A stretch of DNA of 59,655 nucleotides from Solobacterium sp. GTDB taxonomy: Bacteria > Bacillota_I > Bacilli_A > Erysipelotrichales > Erysipelotrichaceae. The stretch spans positions 1 through 59,655 of the forward strand of contig JAFWCM010000004.1 in NCBI GenBank assembly GCA_017536885.1. Direction: 5' to 3'. This document shows, in pieces, positions 16,560 to 25,362 of this stretch. The position numbers and the translations under genes were made by a program. The notes under the pieces are model-generated. The model saw only the letters and a list, made by a program, of their open reading frames with translations, searched no databases and was not told where the DNA came from. How positions within the stretch are numbered: position 1 is the first letter of the stretch; every line of letters starts with the position of its first letter.

Positions 16560-17573
16560 TTATCTGTCGGCGGTGTCGGGCACCGATACCGGAGACGGAT
16601 GGAATACTCCCCCTTCATCAAGGGTACCCGGCTGACAGGCCTTCGCCGCTTCATTCCAGACATAGTTCTGCGGATACCCCGCCATCTGACAGGTCACAAC
16701 ATTGTCCTTTGCCGGAACGGAATCAGATTGGGAAGAAGAGGAATCGGAATCCGACGAAGACGAATCGGAATCCGACGAAGACGAATCCCATCCTCCGCCG
16801 CCGCGTTCTTTCTTCCAGAACGCATACATGACCGTATTGTCTTCCAGGGCGTATCCCTGTCCGTTTTCGAATACCGGCATGTAGAAATCCGGATAGGAAC
16901 TCCAGCCGCTGAAGACATATCCGGCCCGGCCGGGATACTGATCAGGTTCGGAAATAAGATAAGAATCGTTATACTTCGCAACGACAGGAGATGGAAGATC
17001 GATCACATCATCACTGCAGTTTTTATCAAACGTCACTCTATGGTGAGACCCGGGCAGCTTCAGGTGGATTTTATAGACAATTTCATCGGTGAAATCAATC
17101 GAGCTGTCGCCGCGTTCATAGCCTTCCGGAATGATGTTGGGTTCCTCCGGTTTCTCATCTGTTTCCGCAGACATCCAGATGGAGATTTCGGTCGGATGAT
17201 CGATGCCGGGCATGAGTCCGAACGTAAAGAACACAGTGCTTTCATCAATCACATCCACACGAAGCATCTGAATGGCAAAGTCAAACAGATAGCTCTCTGA
17301 TACAACCCAGTCAGCTTCTTTGACTTCAAATCCAATCACCTTAAACCGGACCTCTGCGGATTCGTCCGGAAAAATATCCATCGTAAAATCCGAAGGCTCA
17401 AGACTGACTTCCGACCGGGAAAAAAACTCCAGTTCAATCTCCTCACTGCTCTCTTCCGCCCGTACGTTCAGTGCCGAAAAACCGGCGGAATAAACTGCCG
17501 CAACAGCGAGAAACATACAGAGGCAGAACATCGCACCTCTGCGCACCTGGTCTTTTAATCTTTGAATCCGCAT
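16560..17573 (-). CDS. Secreted protein with InlB-type repeat and Ser/Asp linker
   Basis: A 337-residue protein with a signal peptide (about residues 1-39), a beta-rich domain of about 150 residues, and one Listeria-Bacteroides/InlB B-type repeat (HRVTFDKN ... GRAGYVFSGWSS ... YAFWKKE). A Ser-Asp-rich linker follows, partly built from an exact 21-base tandem repeat. The tail holds two Cys residues and NYVWNEAAKAC, ending in VSVPDTADR. There is no LPXTG motif or C-terminal membrane helix, so attachment would have to depend on the tail or a partner. InlB repeats are common in surface adhesins. The function is unknown. Confidence 0.75.
   Translation of the reverse strand: MRIQRLKDQVRRGAMFCLCMFLAVAAVYSAGFSALNVRAEESSEEIELEFFSRSEVSLEPSDFTMDIFPDESAEVRFKVIGFEVKEADWVVSESYLFDFAIQMLRVDVIDESTVFFTFGLMPGIDHPTEISIWMSAETDEKPEEPNIIPEGYERGDSSIDFTDEIVYKIHLKLPGSHHRVTFDKNCSDDVIDLPSPVVAKYNDSYLISEPDQYPGRAGYVFSGWSSYPDFYMPVFENGQGYALEDNTVMYAFWKKERGGGGWDSSSSDSDSSSSDSDSSSSQSDSVPAKDNVVTCQMAGYPQNYVWNEAAKACQPGTLDEGGVFHPSPVSVPDTADR
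16741..16782. repeat. Two-copy 21-base tandem repeat encoding Ser/Asp linker
   Basis: Positions 16741-16761 and 16762-16782 are identical, and a partial third copy follows. They encode repeated SSSSDSD-type units in the minus-strand protein. The exact identity points to recent expansion and likely length variation between strains. Confidence 0.85.
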
Positions 17574-17885
17574 ACTTATTTTTCCTTTTCCTTTCTTCCG
17601 CAGCGAAACAGGTTCTCAATTTCACACAGTCTTATTATAGCTTCCAAACTGCCGTCCTCATCAGTTGATTCCGGTTTCACCGTCTCCAAAGAAGGCAGGT
17701 CATCTCCTTCCTGCAGGAATATTGGCTCAAGCGCAGATCATCAGAAAACGACAGGAATTCAACAGCCCTTTCCCACTTGATCCATCCTGCAGTTTTCGCC
17801 ATTCTGCACATGAAAAACGCAATCATATCAATGGTTTTCTTTGCCATGATACGTATAGAATATGAAACAGTAGGGAGACATAAAA
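17574..17885. other. Divergent intergenic region
   Basis: A 312-base gap between two divergently transcribed genes. A TATAAT on the minus strand (17639-17634) may serve the InlB-repeat gene. On the plus side GTATAGAATATG near 17850 may contain the -10 box of the double-glycine leader gene. No -35 box is convincing for either. Confidence 0.4.
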
Positions 17886-18224
17886 ATGGAAAAGCAGATC
17901 ATTGATGAACAGAGACTCAATCAGATCGCAGGCGGAGTGGCAGAAACCTTTTTCAAGATCGAGGTGGAGTACACAGCAGTAAGCCGTTCGGATCCGAATG
18001 ATGGAATACGCAGCTTTATGACATTCGCGGTAGAACCGGACGAAACCGTCGGTCATATCGAAGAGAGATTAATCAATTTCTGCTGGGCAGACGGCGGAGA
18101 AGTCTCCACGTATTACAAGAGTACGCTTGTAGATAAAGGAACTACCATGGCCATGCTTGGCATCAGAGAAAGAGAAAAACTTCTGATGAGGGCGGAGCTG
18201 TACGGCCACAGCTGGGGCAGATAA
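17886..18224 (+). CDS. Double-glycine-leader protein with ubiquitin-like pattern
   Basis: A 112-residue protein and one of the few plus-strand genes. AGGGAG precedes the ATG. Residues 1-17 end in IDEQRLNQIAGG and match the double-glycine leader consensus (Ile -12, Asp -11, Leu -7, Ile -4, Gly-Gly), so residues 18-112 would be the exported product. That part resembles a beta-grasp fold: MTFAVEPDETVGHIEERL parallels ubiquitin ITLEVEPSDTIENVKAKI, and STLVDKGTTMAMLGIREREK parallels the KQLEDGRTL ... IQKE region. The C-terminus lacks the Gly-Gly used in conjugation. No exporter is visible here. The ubiquitin-like reading is by eye and needs a profile or structure test; YukD/EsaB-like proteins of type VII systems share this fold. 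Confidence 0.65.
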   Translation: MEKQIIDEQRLNQIAGGVAETFFKIEVEYTAVSRSDPNDGIRSFMTFAVEPDETVGHIEERLINFCWADGGEVSTYYKSTLVDKGTTMAMLGIREREKLLMRAELYGHSWGR

Positions 18225-18304
18225 ACCGAACATCACCCGGTTTTGGCGAACCCTGTATCAGTACTGAAAACGCCATAAGCTGTATGCGTCACCGCTAATC
18301 AGAC

Positions 18305-18373
18305 AAAGGCTGCATCATCCGCAGGTTTCAGAATCAGAACCTCTGAACTCCCTGCGGCTGCACAGCCTTTTTT
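18305..18373. terminator. Strong two-stem terminator, convergent genes
   Basis: Outer arms AAAGGCTG (18305-18312) and CAGCCTTT (18363-18370), inner arms CCGCAGG (18319-18325) and CCTGCGG (18351-18357), followed on the plus strand by a U run to 18373. The minus strand also reads into a U-rich end. It separates the plus-strand leader-peptide gene from the end of the exopolysaccharide operon and can serve both. Confidence 0.85.
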
Positions 18374-18460
18374 CATGATCTGATTCTGTTCTTCCGGCGG
18401 TCTTTATTTCCGGACCAAAGATCCAAAGAGCATTCCCGCCTGTCTTCCCGTCGGTTCAAC

Positions 18461-19555
18461 TCAGAGCTCTTCGAGTATTTTACGGATCCGTTCGCTGGCG
18501 TGTCCGTCCCCGTAGGGATTGGCAGTCTCACTCATGGTCCGATACGCTTTTTCATCCGTCAGAAGTTCCCGGCATGCATTATAGATCACCTGTTCATCCG
18601 TGCCCGTTAAGCGCAGCGTCCCCGCTTCCACCCCTTCCGGCCGTTCGGTGGTATCCCGCATGACCAGCACCGGTTTGCCAAGCGAAGGAGCTTCTTCCTG
18701 AATCCCCCCGGAATCGGTGAGAATCAGATAGCTGTGGTTCATGAGGTTATGAAACCCTTCCGCCTCCATCGGCTCGATCAGCCGGATGCGGTCACAGCCG
18801 GACAGTTCTTCCTCTGCAATCTTGCGCACGATCGGATTCAGATGGACCGGATACACCGCTTTGACATCTTCAAATTCCTCGACGATGCGCCGGATGGCCC
18901 GGAACATCGCATGCATGGGTTCACCGAGATTCTCCCTCCGGTGAGCGGTGATCAGAAGCAGCCGGCTCCCCTTCGCCCAGTCGAGAATCGGATGCGTGAA
19001 GGATGCTCTGACGGTGGTCTTCAATGCATCAATGCCGGTGTTTCCCGTCACAAAGATGGTTTCCGGTTTCTTTCCCTCTTTGAGCAGATTGTTCTTTGCC
19101 GTTTCCGTCGGGGCAAAATTCAGGGATGAGATGACATCGATTTCCTGACGGTTGAACTCTTCGGGAAACGGAGAGTAAAGATTGCCGGTTCTTAATCCCG
19201 CTTCGACATGACCGACCGTGATCTGCTGGTAAAACGCGGAAACCGCACTGGCATAGGCAGTGCTGGTATCCCCATGGACAAGAACAACATCCGGTTTCAC
19301 CTTCTCATAGATATCCCGCATGCCAAGCAGGACCGAAGTGGTGATGTCATACAGTGTCTGTCCCGGTTTCATGACCTCGAGGTCATAGTCCGGCTCCACA
19401 TGAAAGATATCGAGCACCTGTCTCAGCATTTCCTTATGCTGGCCGGTGACGCATACCACGGTCTCAAGCGATTTGCTCTTGCGAAGTTCGAGGACCAGCG
19501 GGCACATCTTGATCGCCTCCGGCCTCGTGCCGAATACTACCATTACTTTCTTCAT
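18461..19555 (-). CDS. wecB: UDP-N-acetylglucosamine 2-epimerase (non-hydrolysing)
   Basis: This 364-residue cytoplasmic enzyme interconverts UDP-GlcNAc and UDP-ManNAc. Family motifs are complete: VVFGTRPEAIKM at the N-terminus, VHGDTSTAYASA, GHVEAGLRTGN, TAHRRENLGE and TDSGGIQEEAPSLGKPVLVM followed by TTERPEG. The start at 19555 was chosen because the family begins exactly there and AAGGAGT precedes it. The upstream gene's frame continues 92 bases into this gene. As the last gene of the exopolysaccharide operon it would supply UDP-ManNAc, implying a ManNAc-containing polymer. It might also serve teichoic acid linkage-unit synthesis, so the dedicated role is inference. Confidence 0.92.
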   Translation of the reverse strand: MKKVMVVFGTRPEAIKMCPLVLELRKSKSLETVVCVTGQHKEMLRQVLDIFHVEPDYDLEVMKPGQTLYDITTSVLLGMRDIYEKVKPDVVLVHGDTSTAYASAVSAFYQQITVGHVEAGLRTGNLYSPFPEEFNRQEIDVISSLNFAPTETAKNNLLKEGKKPETIFVTGNTGIDALKTTVRASFTHPILDWAKGSRLLLITAHRRENLGEPMHAMFRAIRRIVEEFEDVKAVYPVHLNPIVRKIAEEELSGCDRIRLIEPMEAEGFHNLMNHSYLILTDSGGIQEEAPSLGKPVLVMRDTTERPEGVEAGTLRLTGTDEQVIYNACRELLTDEKAYRTMSETANPYGDGHASERIRKILEEL

Positions 19556-22500
19556 GATCTGACTCCTTCTTCTTTTTTCTGTGCAGCACTCTCTCTTTGA
19601 GTGCATTCAGGGATTCGATGGTGAGCGGGTGTTCTGAAGATGCCTTCAGAAGCAGCGGGATCACAAAGCAGAGAATGAGATCATGACACATCATAAATCC
19701 GATCATCTGCTTTCTGTTGTCCGCAAATCCGTTTCCGATCACGGAAAGCGGGAACTGAAGAATGCCGGTGAACATCACAAACAAGAGAACTGCCGCAAGC
19801 ATTCTGTCAGTATCGGAACGCTTCTTCGAAAACAGGATCCGCAGTGCCAGGATCAGCAGAATTCCGTAGCTGATCACATAACCGATAAACCCGGACGGCG
19901 AGAATACCGGACGCCAGCCCGGCCAGAGGTTGAATCCCAGCACCGGATCATGACCTGGGTCGGAATAATCCTGTCCGTAATACACGCGGAAATCCTGATA
20001 GAGGGTTTTGGATACGGAAGCGGCATAGTCGAGCATGTACAGCAGTTTGGCAGGATGGGTCAGATACCATTTCACGATCGAAGTGAGACTGACATGATCA
20101 TAGAACGCCTTCTGCGCTTCTTCCGACATCGGCGCATAGACATAGTCCGCATTCTCATCAAAGGAGACATATTTGCCGATATCCGCTGCCATGGCCGTAT
20201 CGATGCCGAGTTCTTCCATGTCTTTGATCGGATCATCGCTGATCATGAAGATGCCGTAGAAATAGGCATGCCAGATATTGCTCTTCTGCGAGGTGCTGGT
20301 TTCATCGCGCTCCGAGCGGTAAACCCCGATGCCGGAAAAGCCCAGCAGGACTGCGGCACTGAGAATGCAGAGGCCGTAGACCATCTGATAATCATACCGG
20401 TACGGTTTATGAAACCAGGCGATCACCAGCACAAGGAGTACGGCAAACGGAAGTGCCGCAATCATCTGTGATTTTGCCCCGAGAAGAATCCAGAGCGAAA
20501 CCGCAAGGCCAGCAAGCCACAGCAGCATCTTCCACCCCTTCTCTTCCCGGTGCACGGCAAGATGAATGCCGCAGGTCACCGAAAGCAGAAGGCCGAGATT
20601 TACACACCCCTCGCCGAACAGGCTGTTATACCAGGCAAGATTGGTTTCCGACATCAGCATACCGCACAGCAGCACTCCGATCAGTGCCGACAATTTTCCG
20701 AATTTCTCATGGCAGTCACTGACGATCTGAGCGATGCAGAGAACGGTGATGATTCCCATCAGAAGCGCCGTCTTCCAGGTGCTGAACATCTGATGGAACG
20801 GCTCCGTGAACAGACGTATCACCGATTCAAAGAGATACAGGCTGTAGGCAGGCATGAGCGGTGTCAGTTTGAGAATGTTGAACGGTTCGGCATAGGCATA
20901 CTCTTCGATTCCCTCATGCAGGGACTGGTGGGCAAAATCATAGTAATATTCCCCGGTCCAGGTGATGCCGATGGAGCCCATCATGCGGCCGTAGTCACCG
21001 TTGTTTACACTGACAACATGGTCTTTGGGAAGATACACCGCCGCTAACATGATCACCGCGATTCCGGCAAATAAGAGCGAGGTCTTTTTTCTGTCACTGA
21101 GAATTCCGTCCATCCTCTTTTTCAGCGCTGACAGGAATGAAGTTCTTCCAGCCAGGGACGGCATCCCCGATTCCCGGGTATAGACAAACTTCGGAAACGG
21201 AAGCGACGGGGTTTCGGAATAGGTACTCACCCAGATCCCGAACTTCCGGAAGGCAAAAATCAGAACACATACAAGACACACCGCCAGGAAATCCTGCAGG
21301 AAGGTCTGAAACAGAATCAGTTCACTTCCCAGGGCATAGCCGTTCAATACCGTCACAAACAAGAGATACAGCGGCAATGAGAAAAACAGGATTCCGGCAA
21401 TCAGGTATTTGCCCTTTCTGCGGATCAAAGACCAGAGCACTGAGGCAATTCCGAACAGCATGCATACCAGGAAAAAACGGTCATAGTCAAACCTTGCCAG
21501 AAAGCGGATCAGACCCAGCGGACCGGCTTCACTGCGATGGGTGATGTAGCCGGTTTCAGAAGGAACCGCGGGAGAATTGCGCTCACTCTCATAGCGGTCG
21601 CTGCGGTACGGAAACTTCATCAGATTCTGCCAGAGGATCTGCGGATGTTTCGCATATTCTCTGACCACGGTCCGCCAGGTCAGTTTTGAAAACAGCACCC
21701 GCGCTTCCTCTTCGTCATTGGGATTATGCGCATACGCATCATCGGAGAGATAAAATGACTTGCCGATATCCTCAAGATAGGACTCATCCAGACCGATCTC
21801 AGAAAGTATCTCTTCTGGATTGTCACAGGATGGAAGCAGCGTATTGAAGAAGCTTTCATAAGCAGCCGCATCGGAAAAAAAGTCCGCATCCTTCATCGAG
21901 AATGTCACGGTACTGGTCAGCAGAACGATTCCGAGAAACGCCGCAAGCCCGGCAGAGAACAGATTCTTCGAGAGATGGCTCCGCGCCGACCACACAAAAT
22001 ACAGATCAGACAGCAGAAGCACCGGCAGGAAAACGATCATCGGCGTCATCGCCTTCAGCAAGAGAAGCGAGGTAAGAAACATCAGCGGCAGAGCTCTCGC
22101 CCGGCCTTTGGAATCCAGAATCGAAAGATACAGAACCACACTGATATGAAGAATCGAAAAGACGACAGCGGAACCGGTCGTATACAATCCCCTCAGCATC
22201 GCAAAGAAATTGCCGTCACAGAACAGGAAGCAGAGGATTGCGGCGGGAAACCACCAGAACTCGCGGAACCTCCGGTACATGGAGGATGCAGTCAGAAATA
22301 CCGAAACCAGAAGAAAGAGGCAGAGCACAACCGCCAGAAGATCGACATGAAACAGCAGTCCGAACGGTTCCGTAAAAAGACGGACGACCGCAATCGGATA
22401 GATCAGGCTGTTTCCGGCCGATGGCGTCAGAAGATTGGACCAGGAAAAGCGGGTGTAGGCAAACCGGGTGATGGGCCGGACATAATGGAGATTCCCGGCC

Positions 22501-22739
22501 AGAAGATCCGCTTTTGTCCAGGTCAGAGAGAACTGCCGCAGGAGCAGTTCGTACTGTCCGAAGTCTACCGGATAGAGCACAGGGCTTCGAAGCGCTCCGA
22601 TCACAAGGGAGATCAAAGCACAGAACATAGATCCCATGCCGGCAAGAAAAGACGGATGGAATGAAATCCGCGGTTTCTTTTCTCTCTCGTCTTTTCCTGC
22701 AGCGTCAAGACTGTTATCTGTAGTTTGTATCTGATCCAT
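19464..22739 (-). CDS. Large membrane protein of two related halves, GT-C-like
   Basis: A 1091-residue polytopic protein with about 20 membrane segments. It consists of two related halves, roughly residues 30-500 and 550-1060. Matching landmarks are DFGQYELLLRQFSLTWT versus DYGRMMGSIGITWT, VVRLFTEPF (118-126) versus VIRLFTEPF (640-648), and a long extracellular loop with the LGID/IGLD ... DIGK pattern, ending in a KHP/THP motif, in both. The Asp-x-Gly after the first helix resembles the catalytic-loop Asp of GT-C glycosyltransferases. The 517-residue protein at 35-36.6 kb looks like a single-unit relative. It is probably a lipid-linked sugar transferase acting outside the membrane (inference). 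The C-terminal 31 residues are read from the start of wecB in another frame. Confidence 0.75.
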   Translation of the reverse strand: MDQIQTTDNSLDAAGKDEREKKPRISFHPSFLAGMGSMFCALISLVIGALRSPVLYPVDFGQYELLLRQFSLTWTKADLLAGNLHYVRPITRFAYTRFSWSNLLTPSAGNSLIYPIAVVRLFTEPFGLLFHVDLLAVVLCLFLLVSVFLTASSMYRRFREFWWFPAAILCFLFCDGNFFAMLRGLYTTGSAVVFSILHISVVLYLSILDSKGRARALPLMFLTSLLLLKAMTPMIVFLPVLLLSDLYFVWSARSHLSKNLFSAGLAAFLGIVLLTSTVTFSMKDADFFSDAAAYESFFNTLLPSCDNPEEILSEIGLDESYLEDIGKSFYLSDDAYAHNPNDEEEARVLFSKLTWRTVVREYAKHPQILWQNLMKFPYRSDRYESERNSPAVPSETGYITHRSEAGPLGLIRFLARFDYDRFFLVCMLFGIASVLWSLIRRKGKYLIAGILFFSLPLYLLFVTVLNGYALGSELILFQTFLQDFLAVCLVCVLIFAFRKFGIWVSTYSETPSLPFPKFVYTRESGMPSLAGRTSFLSALKKRMDGILSDRKKTSLLFAGIAVIMLAAVYLPKDHVVSVNNGDYGRMMGSIGITWTGEYYYDFAHQSLHEGIEEYAYAEPFNILKLTPLMPAYSLYLFESVIRLFTEPFHQMFSTWKTALLMGIITVLCIAQIVSDCHEKFGKLSALIGVLLCGMLMSETNLAWYNSLFGEGCVNLGLLLSVTCGIHLAVHREEKGWKMLLWLAGLAVSLWILLGAKSQMIAALPFAVLLVLVIAWFHKPYRYDYQMVYGLCILSAAVLLGFSGIGVYRSERDETSTSQKSNIWHAYFYGIFMISDDPIKDMEELGIDTAMAADIGKYVSFDENADYVYAPMSEEAQKAFYDHVSLTSIVKWYLTHPAKLLYMLDYAASVSKTLYQDFRVYYGQDYSDPGHDPVLGFNLWPGWRPVFSPSGFIGYVISYGILLILALRILFSKKRSDTDRMLAAVLLFVMFTGILQFPLSVIGNGFADNRKQMIGFMMCHDLILCFVIPLLLKASSEHPLTIESLNALKERVLHRKKKKESDHEESNGSIRHEAGGDQDVPAGPRTSQEQIA

Positions 22740-25347
22740 ACGCTTCCTTCAGTTCTTCTTCACTCAATGCGTTCGAAACAATATTCAGCTTCCGGATCTT
22801 CTGATTGGAGAACCGGAACAGAGATCCGTTATCCATGCGCTCAGCGCACAGAAGCAGAGATCCGTTGTATGCGGAGCATCTTCCCGACACTTCCTGAACA
22901 AAGACACCGTCGACATATACCCGATAGGTAAATTCCTGTTTGATGATATCGACCACCATAGTTCTGCCGGGATTGGAGGTGATGGATACATACTCACTTC
23001 CAAGAATCAGACCATAGGTATCCGGATCCGTCATCCGGAAGGCAAATCCCCGGTAATGATCCGGTTCTTCCGCAAAGCAGGAAGCGATGGTACCGCTGCT
23101 TCCTTCCGAAAGATCGATCAGGAAATGCATGGACCAGTCTTTATCCGGCACATCGTACAGTCTCACTCCGGTATCGAGCGCGCGGTCTTTTCCGTTGCCG
23201 GCAAACCCTGCCTCCAGGGTATAGCTGACGGAGGACCCTTTTTTCTTCTTTGCTTCCTTCAGCGGTTCGGGATCCCAGGCTGCGATCTCTTCGGGACCCA
23301 ACGCTTCATCCGCGACTTCGAGGTTGTATACCGTTGTCCCGGAATAACGGAATTTTTCTCCTCTGGAATCGATCTGACAGCCGATATACAGTTCTCCCTC
23401 ATAGGGATCCGCAAAGGATTCATTCCAGTCCATAACACATTTCCCATTCAGATAAATCTCATAGGCAGACTGCTTCTTCACAACCGCAATCACGGAATCC
23501 TTATCTTCCGGAATCCCGATATTCACACCGAGTCCGCCGCCGTACATGATATTCAGAAGTCCGTCTTCAACCCGGCGGACAAGAAGCCCGGTATAGTGTT
23601 TCGGATCTTCCAGAAAATCCGAGAAATACACGGTGTCACCGCTCTCGATCTTCGGACTGATCCTGGCAAGAACGGTCCAGGAGTCTTCAGGGTCTTCAAA
23701 CAGGCGGATTCCGGTATTCACATACTTCTCTATGCCATCACCGCGATAGGTCTCAGTGAGCCGGAAGAGCCGTCCTTCATCGGAATCAGCGCCGTTGGAT
23801 ACGGTCTCGATCTTTTCTTCCGGCAGGATTCTCGCATGCCACAAAGCCGCTTCGTCCGCCTTGAGACAGCTGTCATAAACAATCAGATCATGGATGATCG
23901 GCATGCTGAAACGGAACAGCTTTCCGTCCGGCTGAACCTGCGCCGCTAAAAGCAGTGTTCCTTCATACCCGGAAAAGCCTCCGAGTTTTGTGCCGTTGAG
24001 GCGCTTTCCGTTCAGGAAGACTTCGATGCTGTCATGATTCTTGATCACACCAAGACGGATCACCTGTCCTTCTCTGACCTCTCCCGCATCAAAATTCGCA
24101 TAGGAAGAAAACGCGATGATAAGATGATGATTTTCATTGGTGCGGATAAGAAGTCCGTGGTAATTATCTTCCGTCTCATCGTAACAGGCAAGCACTACCC
24201 CGTTCTCATCGTCATAGGAAGGAACTTCAAATTCCGTAAGAAGCGTCCAGGTATTCAGAGGATTCTCATACAGCCGGACACCGGTATCGAGATACCGCTG
24301 GATCCCGTCCCCTTCGAACTGATATTCCAGGGAATAGACCGGAACCGCTTCTTTTTCCTTCGTGAGATTCCAGATATGATTCGGATCCGTCCTGCGGTCG
24401 GGAAGCTGGTATTTCATGAGAATATCCGCTATGGCACGGGTATACTTCGGTACTCCGGTTTTATTCAGATGACCCGGATCAACATAATCCTTTGCGGTAC
24501 TGATCCCGTAATCCATGTAAGTTTCATTGAAATCCGTAAAATGAACCGTACTGTATTCCTCTGCAATTTCTGCAGCAGCGCGGTAGCGTTTCAGTTCCCC
24601 TTCGCTCAGCTGATAGGGAGCGACGACCAGCTCAAGAGGAATCCCTCTCTCATTGCAGAGATCGATGATCTTCCTGAGATACCGTTCTTCTTTCTCTTCC
24701 AGCGGTTCGATCCCCTCCGTTTTCGATATGTCGATCATCTGAAACGGATAAACAATATCCATCGATGCATTGGACAGTTCTTTCATCTCAGGATGATGGT
24801 TCCACGGAAAGTATTCGAAATCCTGTTCCGTGAGTTCCCCATACCGGTAATGATATGCGGGAAGTTCCAGCAGAAGATCAGCCCATGATTCCTTCGGCGC
24901 ACTGGTCTTTACCGCTTCGATCTTGTTCGCGGAAAACTTCATCCCCATGAGATTTTTCGTCTGCAGAACATAATCGCTGTATTCATAGGAAAATGTCGCC
25001 CCATGCACATCCACAACAATGACCTTCGGTGTCTGTGTTTTCAGACACTCGTTCAGATAGTAATAGCTGTTCCAGATCGGCTGTGTGCTTCCCCAGCATT
25101 TGTATGCGGCAATGCCGTACTCATCCCAAAGCTGCTTCGTATTCACATTCATTCCGATATGACTGGAACCGACCATCAGCACATCCACCGTATCGCCGGG
25201 AAGATCATAATAATTGCGCATCGGAAGCGATCCGTCTTCATGCTTGAAAGAAAGAACCGACATGCATAAAACCAGCAGGACGGCAAGACCTGCCAGAAAA
25301 ACAATGCATTTCAGAATCAGTTTCAGGATCTCTTTCGCCTTGTTCAT
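22714..25347 (-). CDS. SGNH-type protein with three LamG-like repeats
   Basis: An 877-residue protein with an N-terminal membrane anchor (about 11-32). Residues 50-310 form a DltD/AlgX-like SGNH domain: the nucleophile region MVGSSHIG (Ser61) and the Asp-His pair in VDPGHLN (Asp290, His293). Three tandem concanavalin A/LamG-like repeats follow, starting near 338, 518 and 698. Each opens with GDGIQRYLDTGVRLYE-type sequence and has a similar NGK strand. SGNH proteins next to MBOAT enzymes transfer acyl groups to extracellular polymers, and the LamG repeats probably bind the glycan. The MBOAT gene lies immediately upstream, with a 15-base gap. The SGNH plus triple LamG arrangement is unusual. 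Confidence 0.83.
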   Translation of the reverse strand: MNKAKEILKLILKCIVFLAGLAVLLVLCMSVLSFKHEDGSLPMRNYYDLPGDTVDVLMVGSSHIGMNVNTKQLWDEYGIAAYKCWGSTQPIWNSYYYLNECLKTQTPKVIVVDVHGATFSYEYSDYVLQTKNLMGMKFSANKIEAVKTSAPKESWADLLLELPAYHYRYGELTEQDFEYFPWNHHPEMKELSNASMDIVYPFQMIDISKTEGIEPLEEKEERYLRKIIDLCNERGIPLELVVAPYQLSEGELKRYRAAAEIAEEYSTVHFTDFNETYMDYGISTAKDYVDPGHLNKTGVPKYTRAIADILMKYQLPDRRTDPNHIWNLTKEKEAVPVYSLEYQFEGDGIQRYLDTGVRLYENPLNTWTLLTEFEVPSYDDENGVVLACYDETEDNYHGLLIRTNENHHLIIAFSSYANFDAGEVREGQVIRLGVIKNHDSIEVFLNGKRLNGTKLGGFSGYEGTLLLAAQVQPDGKLFRFSMPIIHDLIVYDSCLKADEAALWHARILPEEKIETVSNGADSDEGRLFRLTETYRGDGIEKYVNTGIRLFEDPEDSWTVLARISPKIESGDTVYFSDFLEDPKHYTGLLVRRVEDGLLNIMYGGGLGVNIGIPEDKDSVIAVVKKQSAYEIYLNGKCVMDWNESFADPYEGELYIGCQIDSRGEKFRYSGTTVYNLEVADEALGPEEIAAWDPEPLKEAKKKKGSSVSYTLEAGFAGNGKDRALDTGVRLYDVPDKDWSMHFLIDLSEGSSGTIASCFAEEPDHYRGFAFRMTDPDTYGLILGSEYVSITSNPGRTMVVDIIKQEFTYRVYVDGVFVQEVSGRCSAYNGSLLLCAERMDNGSLFRFSNQKIRKLNIVSNALSEEELKEAYGSDTNYR

Positions 25348-25362
25348 AAAAAACCTGCCTCT

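Noticed and set aside
17886..18224. Ubiquitin-like conjugation system
   Set aside because: There is no C-terminal Gly-Gly, and no E1/E2 or JAB-type gene lies nearby. The Gly-Gly belongs to the export leader.
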